This document shows positions 9,866 through 18,170 of a DNA stretch of 34,178 nt, one piece after another. The translations under genes were made by a program, and so were the position numbers. Under the pieces are notes generated by a model, which was given only the letters and a program-made list of their open reading frames with translations, was not told where the DNA came from and ran no database searches. This stretch comes from an uncultured beta proteobacterium (GTDB taxonomy: Bacteria > Pseudomonadota > Gammaproteobacteria > Burkholderiales > Burkholderiaceae_C), in contig CAILZB010000085.1 of assembly GCA_903838565.1 (NCBI GenBank), positions 1 through 34,178 of the forward strand, given 5' to 3'. Every line of letters starts with the position of its first letter. Positions within the stretch are counted from its first letter, which is position 1.

Positions 9866-10786
9866 ATGGCAGTTTACAGCATGACTGGCTACGCCAGCGC
9901 CCAGTACGGCAGCTCGGTCCCACCCGTCGAAGCCGCGCCCAAACCCAGCCCCGGTGGTCGCCTGGGCCTTGAAGTCCGCTCCGTCAACAGCCGCTTTCTG
10001 GATCTGGCCTTTCGCCTGCCCGAGGAACTTCGTCACGTCGAGCCCGCGCTGCGCGAGCGCGTCAATGCCCGGCTCAAACGCGGCAAGGTGGAGCTGCGCC
10101 TGGCGCTCGAGGGTGACGCTGGCGCTGCCCTCGCCGAGCCCACCGCGCGCTTGCTGCAGCGCCTGAACGCGGTGCAGGACAGCGTGCGCAGCTGGCTGCC
10201 GTCGGCTGCGCCGTTGAGCGTGGCCGAAGTGCTGCGGCTGGCCGGCACGGAAAGCGCCAGCGCCCAGTCCTGGACCGACGCCCAGGTGCTGGAACTGGCC
10301 GATCAGGTGCTCACCGGTTTGCTCGAGGCACGTGCGCGTGAAGGCGCACGCCTGGGCGCGATGCTGCTGGAGCGCATCGCCGATTTGCGCGCTTTGGCGC
10401 AGCAGGCCTTGCCGCTGATACCGATGCTGGTGGAGCAGCAGCGCCAACGCTTTCTGGGCCGCTGGAAAGACACCATGGCGTTGACCGATGGCGCAACGCT
10501 GCCCGAGGCGGCGCGTGACCGTGCCCTGACCGAGGCCACGGCCTTTGCCATCCGCATCGATGTGGCGGAGGAACTGACGCGCCTGAACTCGCACTTTGAC
10601 GAGATCGAACGCCTGATCGGCAAAGGTGGCGAGATCGGCAAGCGCCTGGACTTCCTGATACAGGAGTTACACCGCGAAGCCAACACGCTGGGCTCGAAGT
10701 CGGCGACGCTGGAGATGACGCGCATCTCCGTGGACATGAAAGTGCTGATCGAGCAGATGCGCGAGCAAGTGCAAAATATCGAGTGA
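9866..10786 (+). CDS. yicC: YicC/YloC-family endoribonuclease
   Basis: YicC-family proteins were long called stress-induced unknowns, and characterised members are endoribonucleases. The N-terminus MAVYSMTGYASAQYG and the EVRSVNSRFLDLAFRLP block are the N-terminal YicC hallmark. The C-terminal DUF1732 part contains GGEIGKRLDFLIQELHREAN. Between these, residues about 13-28 form a Pro/Ala-rich insert (SSVPPVEAAPKPSPGG) not found in compact family members. The ATG at 9866 gives 306 residues; ATG at 9881 (MTGYAS) is an alternative. yicC-gmk-rpoZ-spoT is a common betaproteobacterial order, but here two chemosensory genes separate yicC from gmk. Confidence 0.94.
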   Translation: MAVYSMTGYASAQYGSSVPPVEAAPKPSPGGRLGLEVRSVNSRFLDLAFRLPEELRHVEPALRERVNARLKRGKVELRLALEGDAGAALAEPTARLLQRLNAVQDSVRSWLPSAAPLSVAEVLRLAGTESASAQSWTDAQVLELADQVLTGLLEARAREGARLGAMLLERIADLRALAQQALPLIPMLVEQQRQRFLGRWKDTMALTDGATLPEAARDRALTEATAFAIRIDVAEELTRLNSHFDEIERLIGKGGEIGKRLDFLIQELHREANTLGSKSATLEMTRISVDMKVLIEQMREQVQNIE

Positions 10787-10987
10787 CTTTGCTCGGGCCT
10801 GCGACCCTGGGGTGTCTTCCAAAGGGTGGCGTCGCCCGCCAGCACTCAGCTTGCGCGCTCAACGCAAGGCCGGTTGGGTTTGCGGCAAAGCTGAACAAGC
10901 GCCGGTTTTCGGAAATAGTTCTCGTAATTGGTTGATTTGGCAAGATTGAATATCGGCGGCTCAGACTTTCGCTTGCTATGCTGGCAA

Positions 10988-11005
10988 ATGTATATTTAAA
11001 TACAT
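10988..11005. promoter_or_regulatory. AT-rich palindrome upstream of the Cache gene
   Basis: The arms ATGTAT (10988-10993) and ATACAT (11000-11005) flank a six-base AT spacer, 42 bases before the Cache-protein ATG. It stands out in an otherwise high-GC window and may overlap the promoter as a regulator site. A clear -35/-10 pair could not be assigned. Confidence 0.35.
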
Positions 11006-11047
11006 ATCAATAGCTTCAGCATCATTCCATCAATAGGAGTTTCCGCC

Positions 11048-11512
11048 ATGTACAAGCTTTTTCGGGTGTTATTCGTATCGATCGCTGCCATTGCCCTTTG
11101 CGCGAGTGCACTGGCCCAGGATAACGGCACTCGTGAAGAAGCCAAGGTGATGGCCGATGCTGCAATTGCACACATCAAGAAGGTGGGTCCCGAAAAGGCC
11201 TTCGAGAACTTCAGCAAAGACAAAGCCACTTGGGTCAAGAAGGATCTCTACGTCTGGGTTCTGGATCTCGATGCCAACATGAAGGCGCACGGCACGAACG
11301 AGAAACTCATCGGCAAGAACCTGATCAATCTGAAGGATCAGAACGGCAAGGAATTCATCAAGGAGTTCATCGCGGTGGCCAGTGGCAAGGGCGAAGGATG
11401 GATTGACTATGACTGGAACAACCCCCAATCCAAGAAGGTTGAGGGCAAGACGACGCTCGTCAAGCGCGTTCCGGGCATGAACTATGCGGTCGCGGTGGGC
11501 GTCTATCGCTGA
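11048..11512 (+). CDS. Secreted single Cache-domain protein
   Basis: This 154-residue protein has a signal peptide (basic start, hydrophobic residues 7-22, predicted cleavage after ALA at about 23) followed by one small Cache domain filling the rest. The Cache signature DYDWNNPQSKKVEGK with the following valine-rich strand is clear. There is no transmembrane helix after the signal and no signalling domain, so it should be a free periplasmic ligand-binding protein. A good Shine-Dalgarno (AGGAG at 11035-11039) precedes the ATG. The gene is followed 98 bases later by a chemoreceptor, suggesting it could present ligands to that receptor. Ligand unknown; Cache proteins often bind small organic acids. 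Confidence 0.85.
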   Translation: MYKLFRVLFVSIAAIALCASALAQDNGTREEAKVMADAAIAHIKKVGPEKAFENFSKDKATWVKKDLYVWVLDLDANMKAHGTNEKLIGKNLINLKDQNGKEFIKEFIAVASGKGEGWIDYDWNNPQSKKVEGKTTLVKRVPGMNYAVAVGVYR

Positions 11513-11610
11513 TCTGCCGGCGTCCCCGGTTGGGTCTGCGTCGACGCGCTCAGCAGCGTCCTGGACCTTTCCTGCAAGACGTTTCGCAGTCGCGCTAACC
11601 TGCACTTCAG

Positions 11611-13188
11611 ATGAAGCTTCTCAGGCACGCTTCGATTGGTGTGAAAGTCGGATTGATCCTGACGGTGGCGGCACTGTGCCTTGCCGCGGTCGCCGCCCTG
11701 GGGCTGTCGGTCACGCACGATCTATCGGCTTCCTTGCGCGCGCTGCAATCCACCACGCTGCCCAACCTCGCCACGGCGACCGAACTTCAGCGACGCTTTG
11801 GTTCGGTGTACGCCACGATCAATCAGTCGCTGGCCTGGACCGGCGCCGAATTTCCCGCCAAACGCATCGACGCTTTGGACAAGGCGCTGATGAAGGAACT
11901 TGTCGATATTCAAAAAATGCTTGCCGAACAGCGGGCATTGCCGGTATGGGACGAATCGGCCCAGCAACAGCTCGCCGCACTCGATAAGGCGTTTGTCACC
12001 TTTAACCGCGCTGCCCTGGAGACCTTGGACATGAAGAGCAGCGGTCTGGGCACCGCTGGCAGCTTTATCGAGTCCATGCAGTTGGCGTACCGCAAGCTGG
12101 ACGAACAGATCACGGTGATCGAAGTGATGCAGCGCGACAGCGCCAATGCCAGGGTCGATGCATCCATGGCCGACGCGGCGAAGAACAGCGCGTCCATTGC
12201 CATCGTATCCACCTTCGCCTTGCTGCTTTCGTCGCTGGTTGGCTGGTGGTGCGCGCGACAAATCACTGCCCCGCTTCGATTTGCCCAGAATCTCGCCGCC
12301 GGCATGGCACGGGGAGATCTGCGTGTGCGCAGCGTGGACCCGTCGCGCGACGAGACCGGGCGGGTGCTGAACGCCCTGGATCACGTGTCCGATCAGCTCG
12401 GCCAGGTGATCGTCGCCGTCAGGGGCATGGCGCAGCAGGTGGAGGCGGACTCGGCGGAACTGGCGCAGGGCAACTACCATTTGAGCGACCGCAATGAAGT
12501 GCAAGCCAGCCGGCTGCGCGACGTCGTCGCCTTGATTGAACAACTCAATTCCAGTGTGCGGCACAACGCGCAAATCGCTCTGGACGCAGACATGCTGGCG
12601 CGCGAAGCCGGCCAAGTCACGGAAGAAGGCGGCAGAACCGTGAGCGAGGTCGTGCGCACCATGGATGAGCTCAACAGCCAATCGAATCGCATCAGCGAAA
12701 TCATCGGGGTCATTGACGGCATCGCATTTCAGACCAACATTCTGGCGCTCAACGCAGCGGTGGAAGCCGCACGGGCCGGAGAGCAGGGCCGAGGCTTTGC
12801 GGTGGTCGCCAGCGAGGTCCGTACCCTGGCGCAGCGGTCTTCCGAGGCGGCCCGGGAAATTCGCACACTGATTGGCGCCTCGGTCGAGTACACGGTGGCG
12901 GGCACGGTCAAAGTGCAGGCGGCGCGCGAGGCGATGAAGCGCATCGTCCTTGTCATCACGCGCAACGCCTCCGTCATGAGTCAGATTGCCGCAGCCAGCC
13001 AGGAGCAGGCACGGGGTGTATCGCAAATCGAAAGAGCCGTCTGCGAAATGGACCATTCAACCCAGCAAAACGCGACCCTGGTCGAGCAGACCGCCGTGGC
13101 AACGGAGTCCATGAAGTCCCAATCGCAGCAGTTGGTGCAACTGCTGGATCGATTTCGCACGACCGATCAAGGTTTGCAGAATTCCTGA
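11611..13188 (+). CDS. Methyl-accepting chemotaxis protein
   Basis: This is a 525-residue inner-membrane chemoreceptor. TM1 lies at about 12-34, a four-helix-bundle-type periplasmic sensor at 35-190, TM2 at 196-214, HAMP at 215-268 and the cytoplasmic signalling coiled coil at 290-515. The CheA/CheW-binding hairpin tip ([20 protein letters not shown] at 364-383, then [20 protein letters not shown]) is intact. The C-terminus lacks the NWETF-type pentapeptide used to tether CheR/CheB. No strong Shine-Dalgarno is seen before the ATG. It follows the secreted Cache protein, a possible ligand partner. Both genes interrupt the yicC-gmk order. Confidence 0.95.
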   Translation: MKLLRHASIGVKVGLILTVAALCLAAVAALGLSVTHDLSASLRALQSTTLPNLATATELQRRFGSVYATINQSLAWTGAEFPAKRIDALDKALMKELVDIQKMLAEQRALPVWDESAQQQLAALDKAFVTFNRAALETLDMKSSGLGTAGSFIESMQLAYRKLDEQITVIEVMQRDSANARVDASMADAAKNSASIAIVSTFALLLSSLVGWWCARQITAPLRFAQNLAAGMARGDLRVRSVDPSRDETGRVLNALDHVSDQLGQVIVAVRGMAQQVEADSAELAQGNYHLSDRNEVQASRLRDVVALIEQLNSSVRHNAQIALDADMLAREAGQVTEEGGRTVSEVVRTMDELNSQSNRISEIIGVIDGIAFQTNILALNAAVEAARAGEQGRGFAVVASEVRTLAQRSSEAAREIRTLIGASVEYTVAGTVKVQAAREAMKRIVLVITRNASVMSQIAAASQEQARGVSQIERAVCEMDHSTQQNATLVEQTAVATESMKSQSQQLVQLLDRFRTTDQGLQNS

Positions 13189-13248
13189 CAACGCGGCTCG
13201 CGCAGGCGCCACGCGCAGGCCCGAGCCAGTCCGCCGCGGGCGTTGCAC

Positions 13249-13282
13249 GCACCGGGTTGCCGCTTGGGCGGGAACCCGGTGC
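13249..13282 (+). terminator. Strong hairpin in the MCP-gmk spacer (possible terminator)
   Basis: Perfect 10-bp arms GCACCGGGTT (13249-13258) and AACCCGGTGC (13273-13282) follow the MCP stop by 60 bases. No T run follows, so intrinsic termination is uncertain. The rest of the 316-base spacer 13189-13504 shows no gene. Confidence 0.4.
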
Positions 13283-13504
13283 TGTGTCAACCGCTGCTGG
13301 GGAACTCGTCGCATTCATTCGCCATGGCGCAAGTGGCTGCAGGTGACGAGCGCCAGGAAAACAGACTGGTAACATCTGTCGTTCACCGCCTGGCTGACGC
13401 CGCCGGCCCAAATTCCCGAATGACCTTGTCGTGGCCATTGGGATTTCCTTGCGGGTGTTAGCGGTTGCGCGGGGAACCTTCCCTTCAATGGATTCGTAAA
13501 CACT

Positions 13505-14125
13505 ATGGACTACCCTGGAAACTTGTTCGTCGTCGCCGCTCCGAGCGGAACCGGAAAATCGAGCCTGGTGAAGGCTTTGATGGAGCTCGACTCCCGCGTT
13601 CAACCCTCGGTGTCGCACACGACGCGCGCGCCGCGGGGTCAGGAAAAGCACGGGCGCGAGTACTTCTTCACGTCCGAGGCTGAGTTCGAAGCGATGGTTC
13701 AGGCGGGCGCCTTCCTCGAGTGGGCGCTGGTGCACGGCCACCGCTATGGCACCTCGCGCAAGGCGATCGAAGAGCGCATCGCTCAGGGCGCCGATGTGGT
13801 GCTGGAAATCGATTTTCAGGGCGCGCTGCAGGTCAAGAAGATTTTTGCCAACGCGGTGCTGATCTTCATCCTGCCACCCAGTTGGGAGGAATTGCGCTCG
13901 CGTCTGGAACGTCGTGGCGAGGATGCACCCGAAGTGATCGAGGTGCGGCTCAAGAACGCCGCGATCGAGACGAAACAAGTACACCAGTTCGATTTCGTTA
14001 TAATCAACGAGGTATTCGACCGCGCGCTTTTTGACCTCAAAGCGATCGTCCATGCCCAACGCCTCAAGTTTGCCGCACAACGCCGCGCCCGGGCTGACAC
14101 CTTCCAAGCATTGAACATCACCTGA
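13505..14125 (+). CDS. gmk: Guanylate kinase
   Basis: Guanylate kinase transfers phosphate from ATP to GMP or dGMP, giving GDP/dGDP in purine nucleotide supply. The P-loop APSGTGKSS is at about 12-20. The GMP-binding region is visible at about 40-85 ([17 protein letters not shown] and [17 protein letters not shown]). The 206 residues match the family. It is followed 15 bases later by rpoZ and then spoT. This links GMP phosphorylation, the RNA polymerase omega subunit and (p)ppGpp metabolism, a conserved association since ppGpp inhibits Gmk in some bacteria and binds at omega in proteobacterial polymerase. Confidence 0.98.
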   Translation: MDYPGNLFVVAAPSGTGKSSLVKALMELDSRVQPSVSHTTRAPRGQEKHGREYFFTSEAEFEAMVQAGAFLEWALVHGHRYGTSRKAIEERIAQGADVVLEIDFQGALQVKKIFANAVLIFILPPSWEELRSRLERRGEDAPEVIEVRLKNAAIETKQVHQFDFVIINEVFDRALFDLKAIVHAQRLKFAAQRRARADTFQALNIT

Positions 14126-14140
14126 TTTTTCGGAGAATTT

Positions 14141-14344
14141 ATGGCCCGCATCACCGTTGAAGATTGTCTCGAACTCATTCCCAACCGCTTTCAACTGGTC
14201 TTGGCTGCTACTTACCGCGCCCGCATGCTGAGCCAGGGGCACGCGCCCAAGATCGAAAGCAAGAACAAGCCCTGCGTCACCGCGCTGCGCGAAATCGCTG
14301 CAGGCAAGGTGGGCCTGGAAATGCTGAAGAAGGTTCCGCTCTAA
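14141..14344 (+). CDS. rpoZ: RNA polymerase omega subunit
   Basis: Omega is the small accessory subunit that helps assemble RNA polymerase and contributes to one ppGpp-binding site. The 67-residue protein begins [20 protein letters not shown] and contains the conserved ATYRAR and [10 protein letters not shown] segments. A GGAG Shine-Dalgarno lies seven bases before the ATG. It sits 15 bases after gmk and is followed by an intrinsic terminator before spoT. Confidence 0.98.
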   Translation: MARITVEDCLELIPNRFQLVLAATYRARMLSQGHAPKIESKNKPCVTALREIAAGKVGLEMLKKVPL

Positions 14345-14373
14345 ATTTTTTGGGCGCTTACCCCAATAACCTT

Positions 14374-14398
14374 AAAGCACCGGCAACGGTGCTTTTTT
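14374..14398 (+). terminator. Rho-independent terminator after rpoZ
   Basis: The stem AGCACCG (14376-14382), a GCAA tetraloop and CGGTGCT (14387-14393) are followed by a T run at 14393-14398, 30 bases after the rpoZ stop. It should end most gmk-rpoZ transcripts. spoT would then need its own promoter in 14399-14471 or read-through. Confidence 0.9.
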
Positions 14399-14471
14399 GT
14401 TTGCGGCTGTGCTCAACCGCGCAAACATTCCCGTCAACTCTGGCGCGCGACGAAAGCGCTACATTTGAGGG

Positions 14472-16727
14472 ATGAAAGCGGCATCCCCTCCCATTCCAGC
14501 CACGGCCCTTAAAGCGGCTGGAGCCGCGCACAAGGCCGCTGCCGCCAGTTTTGCCGCGCTGGCAGAAAGCTTTGACTATCTGGATGCGGCCAGTGTCGAG
14601 CAGGTGCGCCAGGCCTACCGCTTTGCCGACGAAGCCCACCTGGGCCAGCTGCGCAGCAATGGCGAGCCCTACATCACGCACCCGATCGCGGTGGCGGCGC
14701 AGTGCGCGCAGTGGCGCCTGGACGCGCAGGCGCTGATGGCGGCGCTGCTGCACGACGTGATGGAGGACTGCGGCGTTTCCAAGGCAGACCTGATCGAACG
14801 CTTCGGGGCTCCTGTGGCCGAACTGGTTGACGGCCTGACCAAGCTGGACCGGTTGCACTTCAATACGCGCGAAGAGAGCCAGGCCGAGTCGTTTCGCAAG
14901 ATGCTGCTGGCGATGGCGCGCGACGTGCGCGTGATCCTGATCAAGCTGGCCGACCGCTCCCACAACATGCGCACGCTGTGCGACGTTCCACAGGAAAAAT
15001 GGGCGCGAACGGCGCGTGAAACGCTCGACATCTACGCGCCGATCGCGCACCGCCTCGGTTTGAATCAGACCTATCGCGAGCTGCAGGAACTGTCGCTGCG
15101 GCATCTGCATCCCTGGCGCTATGCGATCCTGTCCAAGGCCCTGCTCAAGGCGCGTAGCCGCACCCGCGATCTGCTGCAAAAGGTGCAGCGCCAGGTGGAG
15201 ACGGCGTTTGTCGCCGAGGGACTGAGCCTGCGCCTGGCCGGACGCGAGAAATCGCTGTTTTCGATCTACGAGAAGATGAAGCAAAAGCACCTGAGCTTTG
15301 CCCAGGTGACCGACATCTACGGTTTTCGCGTGGTCGTGCCCCAGCCGCTGGACTGCTACACCGCCATGGGCATCCTGCACCAGCTGTACAAGCCGGTGCC
15401 GGGCAAGTTCAAGGACCACATTGCGATTGCCAAGCTCAACGGCTACCAATCGCTGCACACCACGGTCGTGGGGCCGGCCGGCGTGAGCGTGGAGTTCCAG
15501 ATGCGCACCGAAGCCATGGACGTGGTGGCCGAGTCCGGCGTCGCGGCGCACTGGCTGTACAAGAGCAGCGAGGGCGACGCCGCGACCGCCGACCGCTTGG
15601 GCACGCAATGGTTGCAGTCGCTGCTGGACATACAGCAGGAAACGCGCGATGCGGCCGAGTTCTGGGACCACGTCAAGGTCGACCTGTTCTCGGACGCGGT
15701 CTACGTTTTCACGCCCAAGAGCCAGATCATGACGCTGCCGCGCGGCGCCACAGTGGTGGACTTTGCCTACGCCATCCACAGCAAGATCGGCGACCGCACC
15801 GTGGCCGCCAAGGTGAACGGGGAACAGGTGCCACTGCGCACGGAACTGAAGAACGGTGACGTGGTGGAGATCATCACCGCCTCGGTGTCCGAGCCCAACC
15901 CCGCCTGGCTCACGTTTGTGCGCTCCGGGCGGGCCCGCTCCAAGATTCGCCAGCACCTCAAGACCCAGGCGCACGCCGGCTCCGTGGGGCTGGGTGAAAC
16001 CCTGCTGACGCACGCACTGCGCGCCGAAGGCATCGAAGAGCTCCCGGCCTCGGACCCAGCGCATCAGACCGTGTGGGACAAGTTGCTGCGCTTCACCGGC
16101 AACAAGAGCCGCAATGAATTGCTGATGGAAATCGGCCTGGGACGACGCATCGCCAGCATCGTGGCGAAACGCCTTTCGACGCTGCTGATCGAGGGCGGCG
16201 CCAAGCCCAACGCCTTGCTGCTCACGCGCGAACGCTACAGCGCCATGGAGCAGGGGCTGCAGCCGCCACTGATGCTCGACGGCAGCGAAAACACCTCGGT
16301 CAAGTATGCGCCTTGCTGCCGCCCGATCCCGGGCGAGGCCATCGTGGGCTACCTCGGGCGCGGCGAAGGGCTCATGGTCCACTGCAGCGACTGTGCCGTG
16401 GTCAGGCGGCTGCAGCACAAGGACAGCGAGCGTTTCACCGCCGTGGAGTGGAGCGACGAGTTGAAGCGCTCTTTCGAGACCGGCATCGTCGTCACGGTGG
16501 CCAACGGCAAGGGCGTGCTGGCGCGCGTGGCGGCGGCGCTGGCTGCCGCCGAAGTGGACATCAACCACGTCGACATGGGCGAGGAGGAGGCGCAGGAGGC
16601 CACCGACCTGCGCTTCATCATCACCGTGCGCGACCGAGCGCACCTGGAGTTGGCGCTACAAAAACTCAAGCGCATACCGGCGGTGCTGAGCGCCGTGCGT
16701 TCCAAACCCCAGGGTTATTCGGGCTGA
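14472..16727 (+). CDS. spoT: Bifunctional (p)ppGpp synthetase/hydrolase (RSH)
   Basis: This 751-residue RelA/SpoT-homologue makes and degrades the alarmone (p)ppGpp. The N-terminal HD hydrolase keeps its metal motif HDVMED at 94-99. The synthetase region is recognisable at about 250-340 (REKSLFSIYEKMK, then YGFRVVVP and KLNGYQSLHTTV). TGS follows at about 410-470 (VYVFTPKSQIMTLPRGATVV). A zinc-finger-like segment with CCRPIPGEAIVGY lies near 617, and an ACT domain ends the protein. Intact hydrolase and synthetase motifs support a bifunctional enzyme. The start at 14472 lies after the rpoZ terminator with weak ribosome-binding sequence. Confidence 0.97.
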   Translation: MKAASPPIPATALKAAGAAHKAAAASFAALAESFDYLDAASVEQVRQAYRFADEAHLGQLRSNGEPYITHPIAVAAQCAQWRLDAQALMAALLHDVMEDCGVSKADLIERFGAPVAELVDGLTKLDRLHFNTREESQAESFRKMLLAMARDVRVILIKLADRSHNMRTLCDVPQEKWARTARETLDIYAPIAHRLGLNQTYRELQELSLRHLHPWRYAILSKALLKARSRTRDLLQKVQRQVETAFVAEGLSLRLAGREKSLFSIYEKMKQKHLSFAQVTDIYGFRVVVPQPLDCYTAMGILHQLYKPVPGKFKDHIAIAKLNGYQSLHTTVVGPAGVSVEFQMRTEAMDVVAESGVAAHWLYKSSEGDAATADRLGTQWLQSLLDIQQETRDAAEFWDHVKVDLFSDAVYVFTPKSQIMTLPRGATVVDFAYAIHSKIGDRTVAAKVNGEQVPLRTELKNGDVVEIITASVSEPNPAWLTFVRSGRARSKIRQHLKTQAHAGSVGLGETLLTHALRAEGIEELPASDPAHQTVWDKLLRFTGNKSRNELLMEIGLGRRIASIVAKRLSTLLIEGGAKPNALLLTRERYSAMEQGLQPPLMLDGSENTSVKYAPCCRPIPGEAIVGYLGRGEGLMVHCSDCAVVRRLQHKDSERFTAVEWSDELKRSFETGIVVTVANGKGVLARVAAALAAAEVDINHVDMGEEEAQEATDLRFIITVRDRAHLELALQKLKRIPAVLSAVRSKPQGYSG

Positions 16728-16781
16728 CTTTCGTGCTCGCGCTGCGAAGCGCACCGCGCCATGGCAGTCCGCTTTGGCACG

Positions 16782-17348
16782 TCAATCTTTCGGCTTCGGC
16801 GCGGGGTAGCTGACCTGCAGGATCTCGATCTCCTGCACCCCCTGCGGTGACACCAGCTTGAGCACGTCGCCCTCTCGGGACTTGAGCAGCGTGCGCGCGA
16901 TCGGCGAAATCCAGCTCACCTGATGTAGCAGACTGTCGGCCTCGTCCACGCCCATGATCGTGACCGTGCGCTCCACGCCATCGGCCTGCGCGTAGCTCAC
17001 GGTGGCACCGAAGAAAACCTGATCGCTGCCGCAGTGCACGCTGGCGTCGGTGACCTCGGCGATCTCCAGACGCTGCGTGAGGAAGCGGATGCGCCGGTCG
17101 ATCTCGCGCAGGCGCTTCTTGCCGTAGATGTAATCGCCGTTCTCCGAGCGGTCGCCGTTGCTGGCAGCCCAGTGCACGATTTCCACCACCTTGGGGCGCT
17201 CCACGTCGATCAGCTGCAGCAGTTCGTCGCGCAGCCGGGCGTAGCCTTCAGGGGTGATGTAGTTCTTCGTTCCCGCGGGCAAAGCCGGCAGGCCGGGGGC
17301 CTCGTCCTCGTCGTCGTGATCGGTTTCGCGGGTGAAGGCTTTGCTCAT
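16782..17348 (-). CDS. greB: Transcript cleavage factor GreB
   Basis: GreB inserts its N-terminal coiled coil into the RNA polymerase secondary channel and stimulates cleavage of backtracked RNA. The coiled coil spans about 33-105 with the acidic tip GDRSENGDYIYGKKRLREID, the GreB-type signature. The C-terminal FKBP-like domain ends with SWISPIARTLLKSREGD. The first ~25 residues are an acidic, low-complexity extension (HDDEDEAPG) beyond the compact E. coli form; the total is 188 residues. It converges on spoT across 54 bases with no strong terminator visible. Confidence 0.95.
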   Translation of the reverse strand: MSKAFTRETDHDDEDEAPGLPALPAGTKNYITPEGYARLRDELLQLIDVERPKVVEIVHWAASNGDRSENGDYIYGKKRLREIDRRIRFLTQRLEIAEVTDASVHCGSDQVFFGATVSYAQADGVERTVTIMGVDEADSLLHQVSWISPIARTLLKSREGDVLKLVSPQGVQEIEILQVSYPAPKPKD

Positions 17349-17473
17349 CGCGGGTGTCCAAAAGGGCTGCGTGTGTGGGCCTCAGTTTAGTGCCAGCCAT
17401 GCCCCTGATTCCTGCTGCGAGAAAATCACGGTATTTCACATTAAGGAATCACATCCCGCAATTTAAAGCGAAG

Positions 17474-17487
17474 TTGACACACATCAA
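17474..17487 (+). promoter_or_regulatory. FNR/ANR-like box upstream of the oxidoreductase operon
   Basis: TTGAC-ACAC-ATCAA matches the FNR consensus TTGAT-N4-ATCAA with one mismatch. It lies 96 bases before the first ATG of the 2-oxoacid oxidoreductase operon, in a 234-base spacer otherwise without genes. Oxygen-responsive control would suit an iron-sulfur, TPP-dependent oxidoreductase. TTGACA could instead be a -35 hexamer; no good -10 is visible, so the promoter is not resolved. Confidence 0.5.
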
Positions 17488-17582
17488 AAGGAACAAGTCG
17501 CGCGTGCGCCACCATCCGGCTCGTCGGTTCATGCACTTCGCACGCCTGCCCAGATGCATCACCGCGCTTCGAGGAGACACAC

Positions 17583-18170
17583 ATGTTTCAGGTCAGAATT
17601 CACGGACGCGGCGGTCAGGGGGTCGTGACCGGCGCCGAGATGCTGTCCATCGCCGCCTTTCTGGGAGGCCGCCACGCCCAGGCTTTCCCGAGCTTCGGCT
17701 CCGAGCGCACCGGCGCGCCGGTGGTGGCGTTTTGCCGCATGGACGACCAGGAGATCCGCCTGCGCGAGCCCATCATGCAGCCCGACGCGCTCATCATCCA
17801 GGACCCCACGCTGTTGCACCAGGTGGATGTGTTCAGCGGCCTGAAGAAGGACGGCTACATCCTGATCAACAGCACGCGCAGCTTCGATGAACTGGGCCTG
17901 GGGGAATTCGTCAAGGACTTCGCCCCCGACCACCTGCTCACCGTGGGCGCGACCGAACTGGCGCTCAAGCATGTGGGCCGGGCCGTGCCCAACGTGCCTC
18001 TGCTGGGCGCCTTTGCCGCCATGAGCGGGTTGATCACGCTGGACGCGGTGGAAGCGGCGATCCAGCAGAAGTTTCGCGGCGGCGTGGCGCTTGGCAACAT
18101 CGAAGCCGCGCGCGAGGCCTACCAGATCGTCAAGAGCCAAGCTTTGGCAGCGGAGGCCACCCATGCTTAA
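17583..18170 (+). CDS. 2-oxoacid:acceptor oxidoreductase, gamma subunit
   Basis: This 195-residue protein is the gamma subunit of a pyruvate:ferredoxin oxidoreductase-type complex. The family start VRIHGRGGQGVVTGAEML and the FPSFGSERTGAPVVAF block are both clear, and no other domain is attached. In the complex, gamma supports CoA and subunit contacts rather than carrying TPP. A strong Shine-Dalgarno (GAGGAGA at 17571-17577) precedes the ATG. Its stop overlaps the alpha start by eight bases, so the two are co-translated. It resembles PadE of phenylglyoxylate dehydrogenase as well as PorG; sequence alone does not decide the substrate. Confidence 0.93.
   Translation: MFQVRIHGRGGQGVVTGAEMLSIAAFLGGRHAQAFPSFGSERTGAPVVAFCRMDDQEIRLREPIMQPDALIIQDPTLLHQVDVFSGLKKDGYILINSTRSFDELGLGEFVKDFAPDHLLTVGATELALKHVGRAVPNVPLLGAFAAMSGLITLDAVEAAIQQKFRGGVALGNIEAAREAYQIVKSQALAAEATHA

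Noticed and set aside
16739..16752. Small GCGCT/AGCGC hairpin between spoT and greB
   Set aside because: Five base pairs and no T run; expected by chance in GC-rich DNA.
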